A stretch of 64,000 nt of DNA from Muricauda sp. SCSIO 64092 (GTDB taxonomy: Bacteria; Bacteroidota; Bacteroidia; Flavobacteriales; Flavobacteriaceae): NCBI RefSeq assembly GCF_023016285.1, contig NZ_CP095413.1, forward strand, positions 4,419,001 through 4,483,000. The letters are read 5' to 3'. Of this stretch, positions 1-9,776 are shown piece by piece (the stretch's first letter is position 1; the number at the start of each line of letters is the position of its first letter). Under the pieces are notes generated by a model. It was given only the letters and a program-made list of their open reading frames with translations, ran no database searches and was not told the origin of the DNA. Position numbers and translations under genes: made by a program.

Positions 1-1833
1 ACCCTTCTGGTTGGAATTTGGGTATCCAAAAAAGCGTCCAAAGGGCTCGATTCCTACTTTTTGGGAGGGAAGAATATTAAATGGTACTATCTCGGTCTTA
101 GTAACGGATCGGGAATGTTCGATGTATCGGGAACCACATGGATGGTTGGGATGTTGTTCCTATACGGGGCCAAAAGCTTTATGCACATGTGGTTATGGCC
201 CGTGTTCAATCAAGTTTTTCTTATGATGTTTTTGGCGGTTTGGATCAGGCGTTCCAATATCATGACCGGATCGGAATGGATCCTTACCCGTTTTGGGGAC
301 GGAAAAGCCGGTAGGGCATCGCATAGTATCATTGCCATCTTCGCTGTGATATCTGCCGTAGGGTTTATAGCGTATTTCTTTGAAGGGGTGGGCAAGTTTT
401 TGATGATCATACTGCCTTGGAACATTCCTTTGGAACTAGGGGATGTCCTTTTATTGACCTCTGAACAGTCCTATGCCTTGATCATTATTGCGCTGACCAC
501 GATCTATACGGTAAAAGGAGGGATGTTTTCGGTGGTGGCCACAGAAGTTTTGCAATACATTATCATGGTTATTGCCGGTATTCTTATTGCAGGATATGCC
601 TTTTTTGCCATCAGTGATGTGGAGATCAATGTTGTTATTTCAGAAGAATGGCGGACAATTTTTTTCGGTTCGGAATTAGGAACCCATTGGGATGCGAAAT
701 TTAAGGCCTTTGATGATTTGATCGATACCCAAGGGTATAAGATGTTTGGGGCATTTGTCGGCATGTCACTTTTAAAGGGGTTTTTCGCCAGCATTGCGGG
801 ACCAGTACCCAGTTTTGACTTTCAGCGGATTTTGTCCACAAGAACCGTTAAGGAAGCCGCCTATATGAGTGGGTTTACCAATTTGGTGCTTTACATCCCC
901 CGATACCTTTTAATATCCGGAATTGTCGTGATTGCCCTGGTAGTATTGGCCCCGGAAATGGGTACTGGTCAAGGGTTGTCCAGTGATGATTTGGAAGTGA
1001 TCTTGCCCAAAGTAGTGAACGATCATATCCCCGTTGGAGTCAAAGGTTTGTTATTGGCAGGGCTTTTAGCTGCATTTATGTCCACATTTTCTGCCTTTGT
1101 CAATGCCAGTTCGGCCTACATTGTCAATGACATCTACAAAAAATATGTAAAACCCAAAGCAACAAACAGGCATTACATTAAAATCAGCCATGCGGCTTCA
1201 TTTGCGGTCGTGGCCTTGGGGGTATTTATGGGATTTTTTGCGGAGTCCATCAATTCATTGACATTATGGATCAGTAGTGCATTGTATGGGGGATATGTTG
1301 CCGCTAATTTTTTGAAATGGGTTTGGTGGCGATTTAATGGTTGGGGTTACTTTTGGGGCATGTTGGCAGGCCTTTTTATTGCCACAGTACAGTTTTTTCT
1401 AGATCAGAGCAAAATGCATTTTGTGGAAGGTTCCTGGCTGTACCAAATATCGAACACACAAGCCATTTATCTCTTCCCCTTAATATTCGGCTTTTCCCTT
1501 TTGGGATGTTATTTGGGTACTTATTTTACAAAACCTACCGATATGGGGGTCTTGAAATCCTTTTACAAGAGTGTCAGGCCCTGGGGCTGGTGGAGACCAG
1601 TGTACAACTGTCTAAGGGTAGAGGATACTACTTTTCAAAGGAACAAGGATTTTTGGTTGGATATGATGAACTGTCTTATAGGGATTGTATGGCAGTCCAG
1701 TATGATCGTACTGCCCATTTACCTGTTGATTAGGGATTATCCCAAAACTATAATCGCCTTAATTGTGTTTTTGGCGACCACCTTGATTTTAAAATACACC
1801 TGGTTGGACCGTGTAAAAAAAATACCCAATTGA
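1..1833 (+). CDS. Sodium:solute symporter (SSS family), 5' partial
   Basis: This is an inner-membrane, sodium-coupled solute carrier. The frame is open from base 1, so the true start lies to the left of the window. Visible are the family N-terminal segment SYFLGGKNIKWYYLGLSNGS followed by about a dozen hydrophobic stretches typical of the LeuT-like fold, and a basic C-terminus. SSS carriers move sugars, sialic acids, amino acids or vitamins; the substrate cannot be read from sequence. The GH130 gene follows after 44 bp on the same strand, and glycan hydrolases follow that. I infer that it imports a mannose-containing product of N-glycan breakdown for the cytoplasmic GH130. Family assignment is firm; substrate is inference. 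Confidence 0.9.
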   Translation, partial: TLLVGIWVSKKASKGLDSYFLGGKNIKWYYLGLSNGSGMFDVSGTTWMVGMLFLYGAKSFMHMWLWPVFNQVFLMMFLAVWIRRSNIMTGSEWILTRFGDGKAGRASHSIIAIFAVISAVGFIAYFFEGVGKFLMIILPWNIPLELGDVLLLTSEQSYALIIIALTTIYTVKGGMFSVVATEVLQYIIMVIAGILIAGYAFFAISDVEINVVISEEWRTIFFGSELGTHWDAKFKAFDDLIDTQGYKMFGAFVGMSLLKGFFASIAGPVPSFDFQRILSTRTVKEAAYMSGFTNLVLYIPRYLLISGIVVIALVVLAPEMGTGQGLSSDDLEVILPKVVNDHIPVGVKGLLLAGLLAAFMSTFSAFVNASSAYIVNDIYKKYVKPKATNRHYIKISHAASFAVVALGVFMGFFAESINSLTLWISSALYGGYVAANFLKWVWWRFNGWGYFWGMLAGLFIATVQFFLDQSKMHFVEGSWLYQISNTQAIYLFPLIFGFSLLGCYLGTYFTKPTDMGVLKSFYKSVRPWGWWRPVYNCLRVEDTTFQRNKDFWLDMMNCLIGIVWQSSMIVLPIYLLIRDYPKTIIALIVFLATTLILKYTWLDRVKKIPN

Positions 1834-1877
1834 CCTTTTGGTTCAATAATGGGGATGAACCTCTAAAACTGTGAACA

Positions 1878-2843
1878 ATGAATAAAATACCCTGGCAGGA
1901 AAGACCTTTAGGAGTCACGGATGTGATGTGGCGGTATAGCGAAAACCCAGTGGTGCAAAGAGATGCAATACCCACATCAAACAGTATATTCAACAGTGCA
2001 GTGGTTGCCTTTGAAGGAGGCTATGCCGGAGTCTTCAGATGTGATAACAAGGCGGTGCAGATGAATATTTTTGCCGGATTCAGTAAAGATGGAATCCATT
2101 GGGACATAGAACACGATCCCATTGATTTTGAGGAAGGCAATACGGCAATGATCGAATCGGATTATAAATATGATCCCAGGGTCGTATGTATTGAAGATAG
2201 GTATTGGATTACCTGGTGCAATGGGTACCATGGACCAACCATAGGGATAGGGTATACCTTTGACTTCAAAACATTTTTCCAGTGTGAGAACGCCTTCCTG
2301 CCCTTTAATAGGAATGGGGTACTGTTTCCCGAAAAAGTCAATGGAAAATATGCCATGTTGAGCAGGCCCAGTGATAATGGCCATACCGCTTTTGGTGATA
2401 TTTACCTAAGTTACAGTCCGGACATGAAATATTGGGGGGAACATCGCTGTGTCATGAAAGTGGCCGCGTTTGAGGATAGCGCATGGCAATGCACAAAAAT
2501 TGGAGCGGGTCCGGTCCCTATTTTGGTGGATGAAGGATGGTTGTTGTTTTATCATGGGGTTATTAGAACTTGCAATGGTTTCCGGTATTCCATGGGGGCG
2601 GCAATATTGGATAAGGAGAATCCAGATCAGGTGAAATATCGTACCCAACCGTACTTATTATCGCCACAAACACCCTACGAATGTGTTGGTGATGTCCCAA
2701 ATGTAGTTTTTCCCTGTGCGGCCTTGCATTCCATTAAAGAGGATAAAGTGGCCGTTTATTATGGGGCAGCAGATACCGTTACAGGTTTGGCTTTTGGCCA
2801 TTTATCAGAGGTGGTGGCATTTACCAAGGCAAACAGTTTGTGA
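1878..2843 (+). CDS. GH130 family beta-mannoside phosphorylase/mannosidase
   Basis: A 321-residue protein with the GH130 five-bladed propeller pattern. Seen are the YDPRV motif with Asp99 (candidate general acid) and the [20 protein letters not shown] and [13 protein letters not shown] segments. Length is usual for the family. There is no signal peptide ([12 protein letters not shown]), so it should act in the cytoplasm. Characterised GH130 enzymes are mostly inverting phosphorylases of beta-1,4- or beta-1,2-mannosides, including Man-beta-1,4-GlcNAc phosphorylases in N-glycan loci; some members are hydrolases. Beside an SSS importer and among GH92/GH85 genes, phosphorolysis of the Man-GlcNAc core is the most likely role. 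The next gene starts 2 bp after its stop. Confidence 0.88.
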   Translation: MNKIPWQERPLGVTDVMWRYSENPVVQRDAIPTSNSIFNSAVVAFEGGYAGVFRCDNKAVQMNIFAGFSKDGIHWDIEHDPIDFEEGNTAMIESDYKYDPRVVCIEDRYWITWCNGYHGPTIGIGYTFDFKTFFQCENAFLPFNRNGVLFPEKVNGKYAMLSRPSDNGHTAFGDIYLSYSPDMKYWGEHRCVMKVAAFEDSAWQCTKIGAGPVPILVDEGWLLFYHGVIRTCNGFRYSMGAAILDKENPDQVKYRTQPYLLSPQTPYECVGDVPNVVFPCAALHSIKEDKVAVYYGAADTVTGLAFGHLSEVVAFTKANSL

Positions 2844-2845
2844 CC

Positions 2846-3934
2846 ATGGCGATCAATGGGGAACATATAAAATCTGTTATTGGCTATGGATTCCTTTTTG
2901 TGTTTGTGGGATGCGTTATGGTATATGGACAAAGCCCCCCCAAAACCTATATTGCCCATACCAAAGTGGATGCCATAACCATTGATGGAAAGGCGGATGA
3001 GGTATCATGGTCAAAGGCGGAATGGTCAGATCCGTTTGTTGATATAAAGGGCGAAAAAAGAGCAAGGTATGATACGCGAATGAAAATGGTTTGGGACCAA
3101 ACCCATATCTATTTTTTTGCCCAGTTGGAAGAGCCCCATGTATGGGCAACCCTAAAACAGCGTGATACCATTATATTTTACAACAACGATTTTGAAATCT
3201 TCATTGACCCGGATGGGGATACCCACAATTACTATGAATTTGAGGTGAACGCACTGAATACGGTTTGGGATTTGTTTCTTTCCAAACCCTATCGTAATCA
3301 TGGAAAGGTTTTGGGGGCCTGGGATGCCAAGGGGATGCAAACGGCCGTCCATGTAGAGGGAACCCTTAATGATGCCTCAGATATGGATAAGGGCTGGTCT
3401 TTGGAAATGGCCATACCCTGGTCTTTTTTTACCGATCCCGGGAGAGCGGACAAGGTTCCCGAGAATGAATTCTGGAGGTTGAATTTCTCCAGGGTCAATT
3501 GGGATTTTGACCTGAACAATGGTAGGTATTCCAGAAAGAAGGACAAGGAAACAGGAAAATTTCTTCACGAACATAACTGGGTTTGGTCCCCTCAGGAAGT
3601 GATTAATATGCACGAACCTGAGCGCTGGGGATATGTCTATTTTTCCGATAAAAGTGTAGGGGATAGGGACACCTTTACCATTCCCAATGACGAACATATT
3701 AAGTGGTATCTCTATGAGCTTTATCGGGATTATAGGGCCGGGGAAAATCAAAAAAAGCACTGGCGGTTCGATGGGGATAATGCCTTTGTAAAGCCAAAGG
3801 ATATCCTGGGTAAATCGATAACCCCCATTCTGGAAACCCATAGAACGGGATTTAACCTGTGGGTCAAAAGCCCGTTCACGAACACGATTTTGAATATTGA
3901 TGAAGATGGAAAATACACGAAAAGTAAACCGTAA
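2846..3934 (+). CDS. Secreted carbohydrate-binding family 9-like protein
   Basis: This protein has a signal peptide (MAINGEHIKSVIGYGFLFVF, predicted cut near MVYGQ) followed by a CBM9-like domain at about residues 35-255: TIDGKADEVSWSKA, then YDTRMKMVWDQTHIYFFAQL, then FYNNDFEIFIDPDGDTHNYY. This arrangement is common in flavobacterial proteins encoded beside glycan hydrolases. No catalytic residues are recognisable, and the function is probably binding or presenting glycan. I chose ATG 2846 because the alternative GTG at 2840 overlaps the previous stop and adds only two residues. The following gene's start (3900) overlaps this gene's 3' end by about 35 bp, which suggests translational coupling. 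Confidence 0.8.
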   Translation: MAINGEHIKSVIGYGFLFVFVGCVMVYGQSPPKTYIAHTKVDAITIDGKADEVSWSKAEWSDPFVDIKGEKRARYDTRMKMVWDQTHIYFFAQLEEPHVWATLKQRDTIIFYNNDFEIFIDPDGDTHNYYEFEVNALNTVWDLFLSKPYRNHGKVLGAWDAKGMQTAVHVEGTLNDASDMDKGWSLEMAIPWSFFTDPGRADKVPENEFWRLNFSRVNWDFDLNNGRYSRKKDKETGKFLHEHNWVWSPQEVINMHEPERWGYVYFSDKSVGDRDTFTIPNDEHIKWYLYELYRDYRAGENQKKHWRFDGDNAFVKPKDILGKSITPILETHRTGFNLWVKSPFTNTILNIDEDGKYTKSKP

Positions 3935-5048
3935 AAGCCCTTTATTGATCTATATTTTACCGATATTTTGGGCAATCATTCCAATGGTTTCATGCCAATC
4001 CAAACAGGAATCGGAACAGAATGACACCACCTCAACCACAAAGGAATTTAAATTCTGGACATGGATTACGGCGGATGATAGTAGAACCAATGATTCGTAT
4101 AGAGGGGAATTTGCCAAGTACAAAAAATATGGCATCGATGCTGTATTGATTAACACCAATGCCGATCCCGTACTGTTGGAGAGATTGGTTCCCTTGGCGC
4201 AGGAAGCCGATCTTGAAGTGCATGCCTGGATGTTTACCATGAATAGGCCTGGTGATGCCATAGCCTTACAACACCCTGATTGGTATATGGTTAGTAGAAG
4301 TGGAAAATCGTGTTTCGATAATCGTCCTTATGTGGACTACTATCAGTGGTTATCACCGAGCCATCCCGACGCACGCCAACATATATGGAATTTAGTGGAA
4401 AACCTGGCAAAAGTAGAGGGCGTTGTCAGTGTTCACTTGGATTATATAAGATATCCTGACGTGTTTTTACCAATTGGTCTATTACCTAAATATGATTTGG
4501 TTCAGAATGAAGAATTACCGGATTTCGACTTTGACTATTCTGAAGTGGCGGTGGAAAAGTTCAAAAAACTGCACGGAAAAGATATTAGGGAAACAGAAGT
4601 TCCGGCCATAGATATGGAGTGGAAACAATTTAGGTTAAACGAAATAAAAGTAGTGGTGGACGGTGCTCAAGAAATAGCGCATAAATATGGCAAAATACTC
4701 ACCGCAGCTGTATTTCCCTATCCAGAAATGGCCGACCATATGGTAAGACAACGATGGGATAAATGGAACATCGATGTAGTATTACCTATGGTGTACAACA
4801 ATTTTTACAATGAGGAAACCGATTGGATCGGTTATGTTACCAGACAGGGCGTTAAAGACCTAAAAGGCAAAAATGTGGAACTTCACACGGGATTGTTCGT
4901 CCCAACCATGTCCGTTGCCGAACTCGCAAAGGCTATGGAACTCGCCTATGAAAATGGCGCTAAAGGCGTCTCCTTTTTTGATGGTCCGGCCATTACGGAC
5001 CAACAACTGATGGCTATTAAAAAGTTCAAGGAAAACCTGATACAATGA
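3900..5048 (+). CDS. GHL10-type (DUF187-like) glycoside hydrolase lipoprotein
   Basis: Begins with a lipoprotein signal ending in PMVSC, so it is probably anchored in a membrane facing the periplasm or the surface. The body resembles glycosyl-hydrolase-like GHL10/COG1649 TIM barrels: FKFWTWITADDSRT, YGIDAVLINTN, LEVHAWMFTMNRPGD, then VVSVHLDYIRYPD and DVVLPMVYNNFY, with acidic residues at strand ends where catalytic residues would be expected. The family is poorly characterised, so the bond cleaved is unknown. Starts at ATG 3900 or 3906; both precede the same signal. The stop overlaps the next start (ATGA at 5045-5048), indicating coupled translation with the first GH92. Confidence 0.75.
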   Translation: MKMENTRKVNRKSPLLIYILPIFWAIIPMVSCQSKQESEQNDTTSTTKEFKFWTWITADDSRTNDSYRGEFAKYKKYGIDAVLINTNADPVLLERLVPLAQEADLEVHAWMFTMNRPGDAIALQHPDWYMVSRSGKSCFDNRPYVDYYQWLSPSHPDARQHIWNLVENLAKVEGVVSVHLDYIRYPDVFLPIGLLPKYDLVQNEELPDFDFDYSEVAVEKFKKLHGKDIRETEVPAIDMEWKQFRLNEIKVVVDGAQEIAHKYGKILTAAVFPYPEMADHMVRQRWDKWNIDVVLPMVYNNFYNEETDWIGYVTRQGVKDLKGKNVELHTGLFVPTMSVAELAKAMELAYENGAKGVSFFDGPAITDQQLMAIKKFKENLIQ

Positions 5049-7318
5049 GGTTTAAAGGGTATTGTGGTTTGGTGTTGCTTGGGGTTCTTGGTTGCGTTCC
5101 GCAACAAAAGACGGAAGTTGATGAAGGGCGACTTGTACAATGGGTCAATCCATTTGTAGGTACGGATGGTCCGGGAAATACCTATCCCGGGGCAACGGTC
5201 CCTTTTGGCATGGTACAATTGAGTCCGGATATTGGTATTTCGGGTTGGGATCGGATTGCAGGCTATTACTATCAGGATTCCATTATTACGGGCTTCTCCC
5301 ATACCCATCTTTCCGGAACCGGGGCAGGGGACCTATATGATATTTTGGTCATGCCCACCAACGATGGATTTTCCCAAAGGATACCGGAAAATAACTTCAA
5401 ACCCTTTTCACATTTCAGCCATAACCGTGAAGGGGCTTCCCCGGGTTATTACTGGGTTGATCTTCTGGATTATGGTATCAAGGCCGAAATGACTGCTACA
5501 AAAAGGGTAGGGGTACATCGATATACCTTTCCAAAAGCGGATAGTACGCAAGTTCATGTTGACTTGGGCTATGCCCTTAATTGGGACAAGCCCACCGATA
5601 CTTTTTTGAAAGTGGTGAACGATTCCACCATTCAAGGGCATCGTATGTCCACGGGATGGGCTAGAAATCAACGCTTGTTTTTTGAAATGCGTTTTTCAAA
5701 GCCCTTTGCATCGCATCGTTTTAATGGGGGACAGGAAGAGGGCGTTTCTTCTCTAGGAGGCAGCACCAATGCCAAAATCGTCTTGGAGTACGCCATGGAA
5801 AATGGGGAACAATTGGTGCTAAGGACAGGATTGTCATCGGTGAGTGCCGAAGCGGCAGGAAAGGCCATTGATACGGAAGCCCATACCGATTTTGATGCGA
5901 TTAGAAGGGAAGCGGAAAACCATTGGGAAAAGGAGCTTCAGAAAGTAAGGGTCATTACCCAGGATACGGTTTCCAAAGGTATATTTTACACCATGTGTTA
6001 TCAGTCCATGTTGGCCCCAACACTATACAGTGATAGTAATGGGTCCTACAAAACCGCCAATGATGCGGAAGGAAAGTACCTAAGGGGAATGGACACGGTC
6101 GCCAAGGCCATAGGTTTTGATCGGTATGATACCTTTTCCCTATGGGATACCTTTAGGGCGGCACACCCACTATATACCATCCTTCATCCGGAACGGGTAC
6201 CCCATATGGTCAAATCCTTATTGGCTCACTATAGGGAAACGGGACTTTTGCCTGTTTGGTCCATGCAGGGCAGTGAGACCAATATGATGATTGGATACCA
6301 TGCCGTGCCCGTTATTGTGGACGCCCATTTTAAAGGGTTCGATTTTGACCGGGAACTGGCCTTTGAGGCCTGTAGAACCAGTGCCATGGCCAGTGGGCGC
6401 CAAATAGACATCTACAGGGAAAAAGGGTTCATACCTGTGGATGGACATCATGAAAACTGGTCGGTTTCAAAAACACTGGAATACGCTTATGACGATTGGT
6501 GCATTGCCATGTTTGCCAAAGATTTGGGTAAGATGGAGGACCATGATTATTTTTTGGCCCGATCAAAAAACTGGCGCAACCTCTACAATGAAAAAAACTC
6601 TTGGCTACAGCCTAAAGATGGAAACGGTAATTTTATCTATCCCTTTGTTCCCAAGGCATACACCCCCTATTTCTGTGAGAGCAATGCTTGGCACTACTAT
6701 TGGTCGGTCATGCAGGATATACCAGGTTTGATTCAGAAAACGGGGGGATTGAAGCGGTTTGAACAAAAGTTGGACTCCATGTTTACGTATGCCCCCTCAC
6801 CAGAAGACAAGCTTCCCATTTTCAGTACGGGGATGATCGGTCAGTACGCCCATGGCAATGAACCCAGCCATCATGTGGCCTATCTGTACAATTATGTGCA
6901 AAAGCCTGCAAAGACCCGGAAATTGATCCAACGGATTGTACGGGAACAATATAAGAATGAACCCAATGGCCATTGTGGCAACGAGGATTGCGGGCAAATG
7001 TCCTCCTGGCTACTGTTCAGCGCAATGGGATTCTATCCTGTAAACCCGGCACAAGGTGTCTATGATTTGGGGATTCCCTTGTTCGAAGAATTGGAGATTG
7101 CTATGGGTGAAAAAAAGTTCATCATCCGAAAAGAAGGGCACCATACCGCCGATAACGATGTTGAGGCCGTTTTTTTGAATGGGGAAAAACTGGATAGGAC
7201 CTATATTACCCATAAAGAGGTAATCACCGGTGGGGAATTGGTATTTAAAATGACCGAACCATCTTCCGCAACCGTAAAAAGTGAATTAAAAACTCCCGAA
7301 GTGAATAAAATCTATTGA
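5045..7318 (+). CDS. GH92 alpha-mannosidase (copy 1), secreted
   Basis: A 757-residue protein with a lipoprotein-like leader (LLGVLGCVPQQ). The GH92 landmarks are in order: VNPFVGTDGPGNTYPGATVP, GFSHTHLSGTGAGD, SLWDTFRAAHPLY, YFCESNAWHYYW (Glu545, candidate acid), HGNEPSHHVAYLYNY, and GNEDCGQMSSW (Asp648, candidate base). GH92 enzymes are calcium-dependent inverting exo-alpha-mannosidases that trim high-mannose N-glycans. It carries the complete set of conserved motifs and is the most canonical of the three GH92 copies here. Linkage preference (alpha-1,2, -1,3 or -1,6) cannot be read safely from sequence. It overlaps the GHL10 gene by 4 bp and is separated from the next GH92 by a 128-bp gap. 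Confidence 0.93.
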   Translation: MRFKGYCGLVLLGVLGCVPQQKTEVDEGRLVQWVNPFVGTDGPGNTYPGATVPFGMVQLSPDIGISGWDRIAGYYYQDSIITGFSHTHLSGTGAGDLYDILVMPTNDGFSQRIPENNFKPFSHFSHNREGASPGYYWVDLLDYGIKAEMTATKRVGVHRYTFPKADSTQVHVDLGYALNWDKPTDTFLKVVNDSTIQGHRMSTGWARNQRLFFEMRFSKPFASHRFNGGQEEGVSSLGGSTNAKIVLEYAMENGEQLVLRTGLSSVSAEAAGKAIDTEAHTDFDAIRREAENHWEKELQKVRVITQDTVSKGIFYTMCYQSMLAPTLYSDSNGSYKTANDAEGKYLRGMDTVAKAIGFDRYDTFSLWDTFRAAHPLYTILHPERVPHMVKSLLAHYRETGLLPVWSMQGSETNMMIGYHAVPVIVDAHFKGFDFDRELAFEACRTSAMASGRQIDIYREKGFIPVDGHHENWSVSKTLEYAYDDWCIAMFAKDLGKMEDHDYFLARSKNWRNLYNEKNSWLQPKDGNGNFIYPFVPKAYTPYFCESNAWHYYWSVMQDIPGLIQKTGGLKRFEQKLDSMFTYAPSPEDKLPIFSTGMIGQYAHGNEPSHHVAYLYNYVQKPAKTRKLIQRIVREQYKNEPNGHCGNEDCGQMSSWLLFSAMGFYPVNPAQGVYDLGIPLFEELEIAMGEKKFIIRKEGHHTADNDVEAVFLNGEKLDRTYITHKEVITGGELVFKMTEPSSATVKSELKTPEVNKIY

Positions 7319-7399
7319 TATGAAATGAGCATAAACAAATTTCATCATTTATATCCATTGACATGATTAAATTTTTTGTGCGAATTACTGAATGTGCAG

Positions 7400-7440
7400 A
7401 AATTTTTAGTTTCTTCATTTTCAACAAACTAAAAAATTTT
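7400..7440 (+). promoter_or_regulatory. Stem-loop just before the second GH92 start
   Basis: Within the only sizeable gap inside the hydrolase operon (7319-7446), AAATTTTTAGTTT at 7400-7412 pairs with AAACTAAAAAATTT at 7426-7439 (one bulged A) across a 13-base loop. The stem ends 7 bases before the ATG at 7447. It could stabilise a processed mRNA 5' end or limit ribosome access. It has no GC-rich base, so I do not call it a terminator. Confidence 0.45.
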
Positions 7441-7446
7441 AAACAG

Positions 7447-9768
7447 ATGAAAAAAGTAACCATAAGCAACAGCCTAAAAATATACTTGTTCTTGATTCTG
7501 CTGTTATTGGCACTATCATGTGAAGAGCAACCAAAAGAACAGGAAACCATCCAGGACTTTGTGCATTACGTGAATCCGCTCATGGGAACGGATTCCTCCT
7601 TTGATCTCTCCAATGGTAATACCTATCCCGCCATAGCCATGCCCTGGGGAATGAATTTTTGGACTCCCATGACCTCCAAAATGGGGGATGGATGGACCTA
7701 CAAATACGATGAACATAAAATACGGGGCATTAAACAGACCCATCAGCCCAGCCCTTGGATCAATGACTATGCGGCCTTTTCGCTCATGGCCGTAACCGGT
7801 GACCTAAAGTTTCAGGAAGAGGAGAGGGCCTCCTGGTTTTCGCACAAAGCGGAGACGGTTAGGCCGGATTACTACAGTGTTTATTTGGCAGACTATGATG
7901 TAGTGGCGGAAGTGGCCCCTACGGAAAGGGCGGCCCATTTTAAATTCACCTTTCCAGAGACCGATAAGGCCTATATTCTGTTGGATGCCTTTTTTAAGGG
8001 TTCTATGGTAAAAATCTTGCCGGAACAACGAAAAGTTATTGGGTATTGCCGTAACAATAGTGGGGGTGTCCCGGACAATTTCCACAATTACTTTGTAGCT
8101 GAGTTTGATACGGATTTTGAGCTTACCCATACTTGGGAGGATAACTGGCAGCTCCATGAGGGCAGTACGGAAAGTGAAGGCGAACATGTTGGGGCCATTT
8201 TAGGATTTGCTACCAAAAGGGGCCAAACGATTCGTGTAAAAGTAGCATCTTCATTTATATCCCCGGAACAGGCCCAATTAAATTTGGATAGGGAACTGGG
8301 GAATGATTCGTTTCAGGAAACGCGGGAAAAGGCCAATGAAGCATGGCAAAAGGAGCTGGGCAGGATAGAAGTGTTCTCGACGAATCAAGATCATTTAAAG
8401 ACCTTTTATTCCTGTTTATATCGCGTATTGCTCTTTCCCAGAAAGTTTTACGAAATCAATTCCCAGGACCAGGTGGTGCATTACAGTCCTTACAACGGGG
8501 AAGTGCTTCCGGGATATATGTTTACCGACAACGGGTTTTGGGATACGTTCAGGGCCGTCTTTCCTTTCTTTAATATGATGTATCCGGAATTGAATGCCCA
8601 GATTATGGAAGGCTTGGTGAATACGTACAAAGAATCAGGATGGTTACCGGAATGGGCGAGTCCGGGACATCGCGACAGTATGATTGGCTCCAACTCCGCA
8701 TCCATTATTGCCGATGCCCATTTAAGTGGGGTGGATGGGTTTGATGTGGAAGTGCTCCTGGAGGCCATGTTAAAAAATGCCACCGTGGCCCATGGGAGAC
8801 CTACAAACAGTGTGGGCAGAGCTGGACTGGAATACTATAATAGCTTGGGGTATGTACCCTATGATGTGGGAGTCAACGAAAATGCTGCCAGAACTTTGGA
8901 ATACGCCTATGCCGATTTTACCATTGCACAGCTGGCAAAATCCATGGGCAAGGAGAGTTTGGCCCAACAGTACTATGCCAAATCGTTGAACTATAAAAAA
9001 TTATTCGATCCCTCCACCAAATTGATGCGTGGCAAAAACAAGGACGGTCAATTCCAAACACCCTTTAATCCGCTTAAATGGGGAGATGCCTTTACCGAAG
9101 GCAATAGCCTCCACTACACCTGGTCCGTGTTTCATGATGTACAGGGTTTAATTGATTTAATGGGCGGGGAGGATGAATTTGTACGGATGTTGGATGGCGT
9201 GTTTGAAATGCCCCCCAAATATGACGATTCCTACTATGGATTTACCATTCATGAAATCAGGGAGATGCAGATTGTGAACATGGGCAATTACGCCCATGGT
9301 AACCAACCCATTCAACACATGATCTATCTCTATAACCATGCACGACAGCCTTGGAAAGCCCAACAAAGGATAAGGGAAGTGTTGACCAAATTGTACACTC
9401 CTGCACCGGATGGTTACTGTGGTGACGAGGACAATGGACAGACCTCGGCATGGTATGTGTTCAGTGCCTTGGGCTTTTATCCCGTTGCACCGGCTACCAA
9501 CGAGTATGTTATTGGAAGTCCCCTTTTTGACAGGGCCATACTGCATTTGCAAAATGGGAACACATTTACCGTAACTGCAGAGGGCAATGGAAATAATAGT
9601 CCCTTTATCCAAAATGCAAGTCTAAACGGCAAACCGATGGACCAAACCTGGATTGCTGCGGAAACCGTTCAAAACGGAGGGGAACTCACATTTGGGATGG
9701 GCGTGGAACCGAACAAAAATTGGGGCATTTCCCAAGAAGGGGTACCCTATTCTTTTAGCATAAAATAG
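7447..9768 (+). CDS. GH92 alpha-mannosidase (copy 2), lipoprotein
   Basis: A 773-residue GH92. ATG 7447 gives a clean lipoprotein signal (MKKVTISNSLKIYLF...ALSCEEQ); the upstream in-frame ATG at 7363 would add an implausible 28-residue stretch that overlaps the stem-loop. GH92 landmarks are YVNPLMGTDSSFDLSNGNTY, GFWDTFRAVFPFF, AFTEGNSLHYTW (Glu551), HGNQPIQHMIYLYNH and GDEDNGQTSAW (Asp662). Compared with copy 1, the HGNEP segment reads HGNQP and the N-terminal loop is different, so linkage or subsite preference probably differs. It is followed after 8 bp by the GH85 gene, so it is co-transcribed. Confidence 0.92.
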   Translation: MKKVTISNSLKIYLFLILLLLALSCEEQPKEQETIQDFVHYVNPLMGTDSSFDLSNGNTYPAIAMPWGMNFWTPMTSKMGDGWTYKYDEHKIRGIKQTHQPSPWINDYAAFSLMAVTGDLKFQEEERASWFSHKAETVRPDYYSVYLADYDVVAEVAPTERAAHFKFTFPETDKAYILLDAFFKGSMVKILPEQRKVIGYCRNNSGGVPDNFHNYFVAEFDTDFELTHTWEDNWQLHEGSTESEGEHVGAILGFATKRGQTIRVKVASSFISPEQAQLNLDRELGNDSFQETREKANEAWQKELGRIEVFSTNQDHLKTFYSCLYRVLLFPRKFYEINSQDQVVHYSPYNGEVLPGYMFTDNGFWDTFRAVFPFFNMMYPELNAQIMEGLVNTYKESGWLPEWASPGHRDSMIGSNSASIIADAHLSGVDGFDVEVLLEAMLKNATVAHGRPTNSVGRAGLEYYNSLGYVPYDVGVNENAARTLEYAYADFTIAQLAKSMGKESLAQQYYAKSLNYKKLFDPSTKLMRGKNKDGQFQTPFNPLKWGDAFTEGNSLHYTWSVFHDVQGLIDLMGGEDEFVRMLDGVFEMPPKYDDSYYGFTIHEIREMQIVNMGNYAHGNQPIQHMIYLYNHARQPWKAQQRIREVLTKLYTPAPDGYCGDEDNGQTSAWYVFSALGFYPVAPATNEYVIGSPLFDRAILHLQNGNTFTVTAEGNGNNSPFIQNASLNGKPMDQTWIAAETVQNGGELTFGMGVEPNKNWGISQEGVPYSFSIK

Positions 9769-9776
9769 TTCGGGTC

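Noticed and set aside
7363..7446. Upstream start for the second GH92
   Set aside because: It would place 28 residues of non-signal sequence, encoded by the stem-loop, before a perfect lipoprotein signal.
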